A stretch of 29,429 nucleotides of DNA from CAYLLN01 sp033762315 (lineage in GTDB: Bacteria > Planctomycetota > Planctomycetia > Pirellulales > Pirellulaceae), in the NCBI GenBank assembly GCA_033762315.1, contig JANRLS010000188.1:1-29429 (forward strand), written 5' to 3'. The notes under the pieces are model-generated. The model did no database searches. It saw only the letters and a program-made list of their open reading frames with translations, and was not told where the DNA came from. This document shows positions 15,775 through 24,700 of the stretch, piece after piece. A program made the position numbers and the translations under genes. Within the stretch, counting starts at the first letter, position 1. Every line of letters starts with the position of its first letter.

Positions 15775-17187
15775 ATGCCAACCTATTCCTTCGAAGCGAT
15801 GGACGCGACGGGCCAGGAGATCAAGGACGTTATCGATGCGGCGACCGAGGAAGAGGCTCAGGCGACAATTCGCCAAATGGGCTACTTCGTCACGCGCATC
15901 GCCGTCAAAAAGGGAGCGGCCACCAAAGCGGGCCCCGGCGGCAAAAAGAAGCGGGGCATGGCCTTCGGCGGAGCGAGCTCGCAGCAACTCGCCATGTTCA
16001 CCAAGCAGCTCTCCATCCTCCAAGATGCCGGCCTGCCCATTCTGCGCAGCTTGCGAATTTTGGAACTGCAGCAAAAGCCTGGCCGGCTCAAAAATGCCCT
16101 CGGCGATGTCGGCGACGAAATCGAAGCCGGCTCGACGTTGTCCGAGGCGATGGCGAAATCGCCCAAGGTTTTTAATCGCCTCTACATCAACATGATCAAG
16201 GCGGGCGAGGCGGGTGGCGCGCTCGAAGTCATTCTCCGCCGCTTGTCCGAGTTTCTCGAGCGGTCCGAATCGCTCAAGCGCAAGGTCAAGGGGGCGATGA
16301 TCTATCCGATCGTCGTCGTCCTCGTCGCCGTCGGCATCCTCACGTTCATCATGCTGAAGATCGTGCCGGTCTTCAAAAAGATGTTCGACGAATTTGGCCT
16401 CAAGCTCCCTGCTCCCACCGAGATCCTCATCAACATCTCCAACTGGGTCGTGTCGCACGGCTGGTACATGATCCCGCTGGTGCCGGTGGTGATGTGGCTC
16501 TTTGTCAAGCTGCTGCGCAAGTTCAAGCATGGCCGAATGGGGTGGGATATGTACGTCCTCAAGTGGCCGATCATGGGGATGCTGATCGAAAAGAACACGA
16601 TGGCCCGCACCACGCGCACGCTCGGCACGCTGGTCAGTTCGGGCGTGCCGATTTTGGAGGGGCTGAACATCACCCGCGAAACGGCCGGCAACGCCCTCTT
16701 CGAGCGGATGTTCGGCAGGGTGTCGGACGCCATTCGCGAGGGAGAAACGATCTCCAAGCCGATGGCCGCCAACGCCAGGCCGGGCTTTCATCCTGTCGCT
16801 TGCTTCCTCTGGTGCCTGACCGGGGCGTTTGTCCCCCTCATGATCATGTCGATGCCGGGGATGATCAAAGCCGTCGGCCTGCAAAACCTGCTCAGCGCGG
16901 CGGGAGCGGGGGCGGTGGTGGGGCTGGGCTTCTATCTGATGAAAATGAACACCCGCGTCGTCGATGAGCTGGTGGTCAACATGGTCGATGTCGGTGAAGA
17001 AACGGGTGAGCTCGACACCATGCTCTACAAGGTCGCCGACGTGTTCGACGAGGAAGTGAGCACTCTGACCGACGGCCTCATGAAGTTGATCGAGCCTTTG
17101 CTGATCTGCTTCCTTGGCGGTGCCGTCGGTTTCATCGTCATTTCGCTCTTCATGCCGCTGATTTCGCTGATTCAAGGACTCTCGTAG
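15775..17187 (+). CDS. GspF/PilC-type inner membrane platform protein
   Basis: The 470-residue polytopic membrane protein has two T2SSF domains. The first (about 70-195) contains FTKQLSILQDAGLPILRSL and MIKAGEAGGALEVIL, with membrane segments at 176-198 and 230-248. The second starts near 273 (ARTTRTLGTLVSSGVPILEGL) and ends with VDVGEETGELDTMLYKVAD (404-422) and a last membrane segment at 440-463. Usual GspF/PilC proteins have about 400 residues. Here an insertion of about 65 residues (334-398) with two extra hydrophobic stretches (340-360, 372-390) splits the second domain. The N-terminal SFEAMDATGQEIKDVIDAAT is family-typical and supports the ATG at 15775. It anchors the ATPase and pseudopilins during assembly. 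Confidence 0.93.
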   Translation: MPTYSFEAMDATGQEIKDVIDAATEEEAQATIRQMGYFVTRIAVKKGAATKAGPGGKKKRGMAFGGASSQQLAMFTKQLSILQDAGLPILRSLRILELQQKPGRLKNALGDVGDEIEAGSTLSEAMAKSPKVFNRLYINMIKAGEAGGALEVILRRLSEFLERSESLKRKVKGAMIYPIVVVLVAVGILTFIMLKIVPVFKKMFDEFGLKLPAPTEILINISNWVVSHGWYMIPLVPVVMWLFVKLLRKFKHGRMGWDMYVLKWPIMGMLIEKNTMARTTRTLGTLVSSGVPILEGLNITRETAGNALFERMFGRVSDAIREGETISKPMAANARPGFHPVACFLWCLTGAFVPLMIMSMPGMIKAVGLQNLLSAAGAGAVVGLGFYLMKMNTRVVDELVVNMVDVGEETGELDTMLYKVADVFDEEVSTLTDGLMKLIEPLLICFLGGAVGFIVISLFMPLISLIQGLS

Positions 17188-17216
17188 TGGTTGCCTGGTG
17201 GTCGCCTCGTCGGCGG

Positions 17217-17366
17217 CACAAAGCACCAAGAACCAAGCAACAAATCTCAAACCAGCTCCAAATCCCAAGGTTCAAAGTGGACATCGATTGTTTTGGTGAT
17301 TGGTGTTTGGCTCCGCGGATTTGTTTGTGATTTGAGTTTTGTGATTTGGAATTTGCGATTCAAGGA
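17217..17366. repeat. Intergenic repeat element C (gspF / first pseudopilin junction)
   Basis: The left part is rich in CAAA blocks (AAAGCACCAAGAACCAAGCA, 17220-17239). The right part is rich in TTTG blocks (GATTTGAGTTTTGTGATTTG, 17330-17349). The two parts are imperfectly complementary, as in elements A and B. The frame of the following gene is open through this element, but its translation does not resemble a prepilin leader. Confidence 0.65.
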
Positions 17367-17373
17367 ACCCGTC

Positions 17374-18324
17374 ATGTCGCCCCTCTCATCCAAACGCTCG
17401 GCCCGTGGTTTCACCCTGGTCGAAATGCTGGTCGTCATGGGGATTATCGCGGTCCTCATCGCCCTCCTGATGCCGGCGGTGATGATCGCGGTTAACTCGG
17501 CCCGCCGCGCGCGAATCGCCACCGAGGTGAATGCCCTCAGCCAGGCGGTCGAGACGTACAAAAGCACCACCGGCGATTATCCGCCAAATTTCCGTCAGTA
17601 TGCGGTGGTAATGCGCCACATTCGCCGGGCGTATCCAAACGTATCGCAGCCACTTTTAGACGATTTTGTAGTCCGCGTATGGGGAAGTGGATACAACACA
17701 ACCACGAATATCCCCCCTGTTACTGTCGTTCCCAACATCGACGAGGGAGAGGCGCTCGTCTTTTGGCTCTATCTGATCGATACCGACCCTCGTGATCCAT
17801 TTAAAGCCACACGGCAGGCGACCGTAGCAGGGGCAATCAATGCCGCCCAGTCTCCCAAGCGGTATTACCCATTCGATGAGCAGCGACTAGTGAGCGAGGA
17901 TGGCGACATTTTCCCTTCGTACCGCGCCGTTTTCTCGCGCGACTCGTTCTATGTCTATATCGACAGCCGGTCGTACCAGTATTTCATGTCCGATTTTTCC
18001 GATCCCAAATACGCCGCCTATGCCGAGTTGACGCCGACGACCGCCAGCTACGACAAGGTGGTTCGGCCGTATTACACCGAAACCGCCTCCGGGCAAAGCG
18101 TTACCGGGCCGCCTGTCTGGCCGAATTACAAGCCCCAGAGCGCCACCACGTTTCAGCTCATTTGCGCCAGCCAGGATGGCGATTTCGGCCAGGTCGATAG
18201 CGCGGGGAACGAGGCCACCGATGGCAAGTTCCTGCCCGGCGGGGGCAATTTCTTTCCGGGTGACCGGGACAACATCACCAACTTCAGCGATGGCCGCCGG
18301 CTGGAGGATTTGATTCAGAACTGA
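17374..18324 (+). CDS. Type II secretion/type IV pilus-like pseudopilin 1
   Basis: The 316-residue protein has a type III prepilin signal: a 12-residue basic leader ending SARG, cleavage before Phe13, Glu at +5 (FTLVE), and a hydrophobic helix to about residue 40. After that comes a helix AVETYKSTTGDYPP typical of GspG-like pseudopilins, and a variable domain. It has no closer recognised family. The ATG at 17374 follows AAGGA at 17363-17367; the open frame back to 17191 is rejected. The mature part would be inserted in the inner membrane, processed by a prepilin peptidase (not in this window) and built into the pseudopilus. The base composition of the variable part (about 17620-17830) looks more AT-rich than the N-terminal part. 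Confidence 0.88.
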   Translation: MSPLSSKRSARGFTLVEMLVVMGIIAVLIALLMPAVMIAVNSARRARIATEVNALSQAVETYKSTTGDYPPNFRQYAVVMRHIRRAYPNVSQPLLDDFVVRVWGSGYNTTTNIPPVTVVPNIDEGEALVFWLYLIDTDPRDPFKATRQATVAGAINAAQSPKRYYPFDEQRLVSEDGDIFPSYRAVFSRDSFYVYIDSRSYQYFMSDFSDPKYAAYAELTPTTASYDKVVRPYYTETASGQSVTGPPVWPNYKPQSATTFQLICASQDGDFGQVDSAGNEATDGKFLPGGGNFFPGDRDNITNFSDGRRLEDLIQN

Positions 18325-18378
18325 GTAATCAGTCCTCGGCGTTGTCGGTTTTCCCTTTCGTGTGACGAGCCTATTTCC

Positions 18379-19329
18379 ATGTCCACTCATCGCAATCGCG
18401 GGTTCACGCTGATGGAACTGCTGATTGTCGTCGCGATCCTCTCGATCCTGGCGATGCTCGCCCTCGCCGCGCAGGCGCGGGCCGTCGAGCAGGCGAAGGC
18501 CGACCGGACCCGCGCGATCATCTCCCGGCTCGATCAGCTCATCATGGAAAAGTGGGAAGGCTACCGCGTGCGGGCGCTGCCGATTGCGATCAATCCGAAT
18601 AGCCTTCGCAACCCCACCACGGGGCGTATCGATTCGCTCGCCGCCGCAAGAATTCGCCTCAATGCAATGCGCGAATTGCAACGGGCCGAACTTCCTGATC
18701 GACGGACCGACATTGTGAACACCACCGGCGGAGTTCAAACGACGGCGGTCCTCCCATCCGCTCCGTCCGTTCAGGCAAGCTACTATCGTGCCGTGTTCCG
18801 CGCCACGGGAGGAAATCCTTCGACATGGAATCAGGCTTTCCAGGGGGCGGAGTGCCTGTACTTGATCGTCGCCACGATGCGGGACGGCGATAAAAGCGCG
18901 CTCGATTTCTTCTCTCGAAGTGAAATCGGGGACGTGGACGACGATGGCATGAAGGAAATTCTGGATGGCTGGGGACGGCCCATCGAGTTCCTCCGCTGGG
19001 CACCGGGCTATACGCGGGAAAATGGCGCGGTGACGCCTCAGACAAGCGACGTCACCAAGGCTCCCGACCCATTCGATCCACTGAAGCGAGATCCGACGGC
19101 CTTCGCCCTCAAGCCATTGATTTTCTCGCCGGGCCCAGACAAGTCCTATGATGTCACAGTCGATTTCATCTCGCCCAGTGACGTGGTTTATGTATCCACG
19201 AGCCCTCCCAATTATCCCTATGTCGTGGGGCCGTCTTCCATCCTGATTGGAACAGTTGGCGACGCGGACGGCGATGGCAACCAGGGTTGGATGGATAACA
19301 TCACCAACCACTTGCAGGAGACGCCGTAA
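18379..19329 (+). CDS. GspG-like pseudopilin 2
   Basis: The 316-residue protein has an 8-residue leader MSTHRNRG, cleavage before Phe9, Glu13 at +5 (FTLME) and a hydrophobic helix to about residue 31. Late in the protein is ILDGWGRPIEFLRW (194-207), like the DPWG-x-P motif of GspG-type major pseudopilins. Two Asp/Gly-rich loops, GDVDDDG (184-190) and GDADGDGNQGW near the C-terminus, could bind calcium. It could be the major or a minor pilin; its size of 316 residues is about twice that of ordinary GspG. Its TAA stop overlaps the ATG of the next gene (TAATG), which indicates translational coupling. Confidence 0.88.
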   Translation: MSTHRNRGFTLMELLIVVAILSILAMLALAAQARAVEQAKADRTRAIISRLDQLIMEKWEGYRVRALPIAINPNSLRNPTTGRIDSLAAARIRLNAMRELQRAELPDRRTDIVNTTGGVQTTAVLPSAPSVQASYYRAVFRATGGNPSTWNQAFQGAECLYLIVATMRDGDKSALDFFSRSEIGDVDDDGMKEILDGWGRPIEFLRWAPGYTRENGAVTPQTSDVTKAPDPFDPLKRDPTAFALKPLIFSPGPDKSYDVTVDFISPSDVVYVSTSPPNYPYVVGPSSILIGTVGDADGDGNQGWMDNITNHLQETP

Positions 19330-20483
19330 TGCCTCATCCGCGCAAGCCACGCGGCGGCTACACGCTGACCGAAATGCTGGTGGTGGTGACCATTCTCGTC
19401 ATCCTCATCGCCGCGGCCCTGCCGACCGCCCGGCACGTCATGGAGGCCTCGAAGGTAAAAGAAGCCTCGCGGCAACTGCAAGCCTATTTCGCGATGGCCC
19501 GCAGCCGGGCCGCCCAAACCGGCCGCCCCTGTGGCCTGTGGATCGAAGTCAGCCCGCAAGTGGGGGGCGCGCCCGACGCGGCACCGCTCAATCCGGTCGT
19601 TCGCCAAGCAACCAAGTTTTTCCTGGCCGAAGTTCCTCCCTACTATGCGGGCAGCGTGCAAAACATGCTGGGTCGAATTCGCGACACGGGAACGTCGGGG
19701 ACTAATCGATACGTCTTTGAGCCGACCATGCCGAATACCTCCGGGTCTGGCCCTGCCTATGTGGTCGATCCTGTTGAGTCGGCGACGATCATTTCGCTCC
19801 TGAATTTAGGTGAAGTTTTCCTGGTGCGGTTCGACAACAAGGGCGAATGGTATCAGTGCGTATACAACGGAAGTGCATTTATCTATCAAAAGACTTTGAG
19901 CGGCATTGTAACTTTTCCTCCGGGCGGATTCAGTGCAGATAATCCAGGCTGTGTTTTTCAGTTGGTCCGCGCACCGCGTCGCGTGGGGAATCCATTGGAA
20001 TTGACCGCTGGAGCTTGCATCGACATGTCGTACAGCGGCATGGGGCCGACCGATCGGTCGTTCAATATTGTTCGCAACAATCTCGTCATCTTGTTCCAGC
20101 CGTCGGGAGCGATGGCGGGAATGTACGTCGATCTGAACTACGTTGATCCGAATTTTTCCACCGTGATTCCCGTTTACCCGAACAACCCCGGCAATGCCTT
20201 TGGCACCTGCCATTTCCTGGTGGGGCGCGTCGAAAAGGTGAACGCCCCGCTCGGTGCCAACACAAACCATCCTTCGGGACTCAACTTTTTCGATCCGGCC
20301 ACCTCGAACCTGGCCGACACGGCCAGCCTCTGGGTCAGCGTCGGCCGGCAGAACGGCACGGTGACAACCGCCGACAACCTGCCCAATCTGGCGGCCACCG
20401 ATTATTCGGCCACGGGGCAAGTCAATTATCTGGCCACCGCCCGCGAAAACGCCACCAATCGCGAACAAACGGGGGGGCAGTAG
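19329..20483 (+). CDS. GspH/FimT-like pseudopilin 3
   Basis: The 384-residue protein has a 10-residue leader MPHPRKPRGG, cleavage before Tyr11 and Glu15 at +5 (YTLTE), then a hydrophobic helix to about residue 32. The following KEASRQLQAYFAMARSRAAQ resembles the GspH/FimT motif of a helix with A-R-S-x-A. The long domain after about residue 60 is variable and not recognised. The start overlaps the stop of pseudopilin 2 by one base. It ends one base before the GTG of the PilV-like gene, so the three are surely one transcript. It is probably a minor pseudopilin of the tip. Confidence 0.85.
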   Translation: MPHPRKPRGGYTLTEMLVVVTILVILIAAALPTARHVMEASKVKEASRQLQAYFAMARSRAAQTGRPCGLWIEVSPQVGGAPDAAPLNPVVRQATKFFLAEVPPYYAGSVQNMLGRIRDTGTSGTNRYVFEPTMPNTSGSGPAYVVDPVESATIISLLNLGEVFLVRFDNKGEWYQCVYNGSAFIYQKTLSGIVTFPPGGFSADNPGCVFQLVRAPRRVGNPLELTAGACIDMSYSGMGPTDRSFNIVRNNLVILFQPSGAMAGMYVDLNYVDPNFSTVIPVYPNNPGNAFGTCHFLVGRVEKVNAPLGANTNHPSGLNFFDPATSNLADTASLWVSVGRQNGTVTTADNLPNLAATDYSATGQVNYLATARENATNREQTGGQ

Positions 20484-20484
20484 C

Positions 20485-21606
20485 GTGTCTGTCAATTTCG
20501 GATTTTGGATTTTGGATTTCGGATTTCGCGCGGCAGCGACCCAGCGCCCTCGCCGCCACGGCATGAGCATTTTGGAGGTGATGTTCGCGATTCTGGTCAC
20601 CGCGATTGGCCTGTTGGGGGCGATCGCCGTCATTCCCGTCGCCAACTCCGCCGCCCGCAAGGGGCTGCGCAACGACTACGCGGCCGTAATGGGGCCCAAT
20701 GCCTTTCATGCATTCGATTCGCGCGGCCTCCGTAATCCGCGAAACTGGATGGCGTTCAATACGACCGCTGGCCAGTGGCAGCCGTTTGCCCCCGTGTTTG
20801 GCGAGTCGTATTGTTTCGATCCGCGATTCGTTGCCGTCAACGGGGCCGCGCCAACTGTTCAAGGCAATCCCAATTTCTTTCCCTATTCGCTGGTGGGCGG
20901 TCCGCGCATGCGCCGGCTGACCGTGTTCAGTGGGGTATACAGCGGCGGTGGACTGCCGATCCCGGCGACTCCAATCCTGGCCAACGATTGGTTTGGGTTT
21001 CCCGACGACCTGCTCTACGACCGCCCCAAAGACTTGGCCGCTCGGCAACTATTCGATTCGTCGTCCAATGGGACGCTTGTCACGTCGCGACAGTCGGAGG
21101 GGATGTTCTCGTGGATGGCGACAGTTACCCCTCGGGTTGACAGGCATACGATGGCACCCACAACCGAGTGCGTGTTGTCGGTCGTCGTTTTCCATCAGCG
21201 CCCGGCCGACTTGAGCATGAACGCAGAGAACGAGCGCGTGCTCAATATCATTTCGATGCCCAGTGGTGGCGTGACCGGTGGCGAGGTGCAACTGGCGGCC
21301 GACAATCCGAATGCGCTCAAGCTGCGACCCAACGACTGGCTCATGCTCGGCGGCACAGCGCGAACGTTGCTCAATCCGCCAAATGCGACGCCGTTCCGCG
21401 ACGATACCGAGTTCAAGTGGTATCGCGTGGTCGATTGCGATCCTGAGGTGGATCAACCCAGCCCTGGCGTGTACACGCGGTTTGTGTCGCTCACCGGCCA
21501 AGACTGGAATCCGGAATACATCACCGCCACCGGTTTTCCCCAAGCGACGATCGTCGAGGGAGTGGTGGGGGTGTATGAGAAGACGGTTCATTTGGAACTG
21601 AACTAG
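20485..21606 (+). CDS. PilV/GspI-like pseudopilin with repeat-derived leader
   Basis: The 373-residue protein has a prepilin cleavage site RRHG|MSILE (Glu31 at +5 of the mature protein) followed by the hydrophobic MFAILVTAIGLLGAIAVIPV, a PilV/GspI-like start. Because cleavage lies just before Met27, the ATG at 20563 cannot be the start: the leader would be missing. The GTG at 20485 has GGGGGGG at 20471-20477, seven bases upstream, and is therefore chosen; a TTG at 20512 is a weaker option. The first 15 residues (MSVNFGFWILDFGFR) are the translation of a TTTGGATTT repeat element. The domain after about residue 60 is not recognised. The gene lies one base behind pseudopilin 3 and is probably translated from the same mRNA. 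Confidence 0.82.
   Translation: MSVNFGFWILDFGFRAAATQRPRRHGMSILEVMFAILVTAIGLLGAIAVIPVANSAARKGLRNDYAAVMGPNAFHAFDSRGLRNPRNWMAFNTTAGQWQPFAPVFGESYCFDPRFVAVNGAAPTVQGNPNFFPYSLVGGPRMRRLTVFSGVYSGGGLPIPATPILANDWFGFPDDLLYDRPKDLAARQLFDSSSNGTLVTSRQSEGMFSWMATVTPRVDRHTMAPTTECVLSVVVFHQRPADLSMNAENERVLNIISMPSGGVTGGEVQLAADNPNALKLRPNDWLMLGGTARTLLNPPNATPFRDDTEFKWYRVVDCDPEVDQPSPGVYTRFVSLTGQDWNPEYITATGFPQATIVEGVVGVYEKTVHLELN
20494..20530. repeat. Repeat element D inside the PilV-like gene
   Basis: The segment reads as repeated GGATTTTGGATTTTGGATTT-type units (20500-20519) followed by TCGGATTTCGCG. It shares the 16-mer TTTGGATTTCGGATTT with element B. It is translated as the leader of the PilV-like prepilin. Confidence 0.75.
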
Positions 21607-21721
21607 CACTCGCTGGAAGACTCGAGAGAACGAGGCCACGGCCGCAACCTGGCCGCCGCGCAGGTCGGAACACCAGCACGGCGTCCGAGCGGTCAACTTT
21701 TCGCAGGAAGGGGAAATTGTC

Positions 21722-24700
21722 ATGGCGACCCATCGGGCCAATCGTCGTCAACCGCGCGCGGCGCTTGCCGCTCGCCCGCCGCGGCGCGGCGTCATTTTGC
21801 TGGTGGTGCTCAGCCTGCTCGCGCTCTTTGTGCTGATCGGCGTGATGTACGCCCTCTTGGCGTCGCAATACTACGTCGGCTCGCAGGCCACGATCCAAAT
21901 CAATCGCACCGGCGACAATCCCGAAAAGGAATTCGACATCGTCCTCACGCAGCTGCTCGCCGACTCGCAAAGCCGCTCGGCGATGCGATTCCATAGTTTG
22001 CTCGATGATCTCTATGGCCGCGATTTTCGCCGGGGGTTTGTTTCCAGCATCACCCCGCACAACAACGCCTCTTCGCCCAATGACAACGGCCCCCAGTGGC
22101 CCAATATCGCAGCGGGAGGCCAAGTATTTGGCTTTCAGGTTAGCCCCGGCGCGCTCGATTCATTCGGCAACACGGTCTCGTGGAGCAACATTCACGATTA
22201 CTACGTCGGCCGCGTCCTCACGTTTACCACGGGTAATCTCGCGGGCCTGAGCGCGCGGATCGTCATGTACGACCCTAGTCCGGCCATGCCGCCTTTCGCC
22301 TCCAACAGCCCGCAGCTCTACATCGAAACGGTCAAAACCAAGTTCGCCTATAGCTCCGCGGTCACACCGCAGGTGAACGACCAATTCGTCATCAACGGCC
22401 TCCCCTTCAACGGTGCGGGGGCGGGATACGACTCCAATACGCAAAATCTTGACGCCACCTACACCGGTTACGACCCCGGCAGCACGCTCGGCCCCAAATC
22501 GCTCGCCTTGCTGCCGCATATCAATGGCCTGGACCCGAACTATCTAAGCCCTCAGCCGCACTTGGGCGGTCTCGACGAATCTTGGGATGCCGTCGATTAC
22601 CAGAACATGTTTCTGGCCCTCTGCACGCCGGCCGTCGGCCTGCCGGTGATTCCCTCGTATCACCGGCCCGAACTGGTCAACTATTGGAAGAACAATCTTC
22701 CCACCGGGATTTCCGATCCCCTCGATCCGCTCGGCGCGCCGGCCAGCGCGCTGGTTCCCTTTAATCCACTCTCCAACGGGGATGTCACTCATCGCGATTT
22801 TCTGCGTTCGTTCATCCTGCGACCGATGCCTTGGGACCATCCCAATTTCAGCGGCACGAACCCGAATTTCGATGCGGCGATGATCCGCGCCGACCTGCAG
22901 ACGAACTACGGCGTCAACGATGGCAGCACCCCGACGCTCAATCAACAAGTGGCCGAACGTCTGCTGCAAAACCTGATCAATCAGGGGAATAACCCACAAA
23001 TGTGGGACATCGACAACGACGCCGATGGCATCAAAGACAGCATCTGGATCGATCCGGGCCTGCCGGTGGTCACTTCGCCCAATGGCAAGCGCTACAAGCG
23101 GATGGTTGCGCTCTTAATTAAGGACCTCGACGGCCGGATCAACCTGAACGCCCACGGCAACCTCGCCCAAGTGCCGCAGTTCGACACGACCGGCACGATT
23201 CCCTACTACGGCAAGGGAAACTCGCTATTCCGGGCCGAAACGGCGCTCACAGGCAATGTCGGCCTCGCCCAGGCGGGGCAATATCTGCCGCGCGGCATTG
23301 GCTTTGGCCCGGCCGAGGTCGATTTCTTCCACCTGTTCCGTGCCAGCGGCATTGGCTCGATCGATCAGCAGTTCTTGGCCTACTGTGCCCTCTTGCGCGG
23401 CCGATATCAGTCGGCGGCGGAGACGAACATCACCACCGCCGAGCCCGGCCTGCAGGGAGTCCGCGACCAGTTCAGCGTCATCAAGCATCATGGGGTGCCG
23501 AACGACTACAACAATCAATTCTCGTGGTACGCCAGCCCACCCGATGTTTGGGGGCGTGGCGCGATAGTGCTCGATTACGGCGGCCAGCCTCTGTATGGCA
23601 ACATGGGGCTCACGAACGAAGTGGTCGATGCTCCGTATGAGTTTTCCCCCAACGGGGACTTCTACAACAGCGACACGCCCTACAACGTCGCCGAGCTGGA
23701 GCGAATGCTCCGGATCAACGATGCCGACGCTCAGCACCTCTTTTGCCGCCCCCTGCAACTGGCGACCGCTTATCTGAATAGCACCCCCGGCACCTTGCCC
23801 ACCAATGACCCCGCCCAGCAACTGCGCGATTGCTTGACGACGATCAGTTCCGATATTCCCACCCCCGGCACGAGCTATCCGGCGTGGGCCCGCTCGGCGA
23901 TGGCGGGGCGAACGCCTACCCCGCCAACCTACGAGCAGCATGGCTCGATTCTCGATCTGTATCAGGCCAAGCTGGAAAATGGCGGCGTCACTACCAGTGC
24001 CGCGCTGGCCCAGGAAATGGCCAAAATCATCCCCTGGGAACTCCGCCAGGGGGGCAAGTTCAACATCAATCGCTGGCTGGGGGACGGTGCCGATACCGTG
24101 CCTCCCGCGATGGCCGGCAGTCCCGACAATGTGCCCGACGATCCGAGCGAGGCCTTTCTAGATGGGTCGGGCGCTCCGATTGGCCCCACCCCGTGGGGTC
24201 GCGAACCCGCCTGGTCGCTCGGCGGGCTTTCCGGCATCGCCCGTGCCGAGCACAGCAACGGCTTCGACGTGGATAACGACAACGATGTGGATCGCGTTGA
24301 TCGCGCCCTCGCCCGCCAGCTTTACGCCCGGCACCTCTTCTGTCTGGCGATGCTGTTTATCAATCCGAATTTTCAGCCGAAAGTGCATCCGAGCGAAGCG
24401 GGTACGCTCGATGGCACTCCGCAAAACCACAACCTCTTCGTCCGCCGGCTCGCGCAATGGGCCATCAACGCCGTCGATTTCCGCGATGCCGATTCGATCA
24501 TGACGCCGTTTGAGTTCGACTATAACCCGTGGGACGGCTGGAACGTCGATGGCCAACTGGGAAGTAGCGACGATGGGAACACCACTCGTGGCTTGGTTTG
24601 GGGTGTCGAGACGCCTGATCTTCTCATTTCCGAATCGTTGGCATTTCACTCCAAGAACGTGAAGGACACGAAGCATGACGATGAACCGGCCAACATCGTG

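Noticed and set aside
13761..15776. 671-codon open frame on the minus strand
   Set aside because: It is antisense to gspE copy 2; the forward frame has all ATPase motifs.
15505..17268. 587-codon open frame on the minus strand
   Set aside because: It is antisense to gspF and rich in His, Asp and Arg, typical of a shadow frame.
17191..17373. N-terminal extension of pseudopilin 1 through repeat element C
   Set aside because: A prepilin leader of more than 70 residues would be abnormal, and the ATG at 17374 has its own AAGGA site.
17887..19350. 487-codon open frame on the minus strand
   Set aside because: It is antisense to two pseudopilin genes with clear prepilin signals.
20563..20565. ATG as the start of the PilV-like gene
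   Set aside because: It would remove the leader and the prepilin cleavage site RRHG|M.
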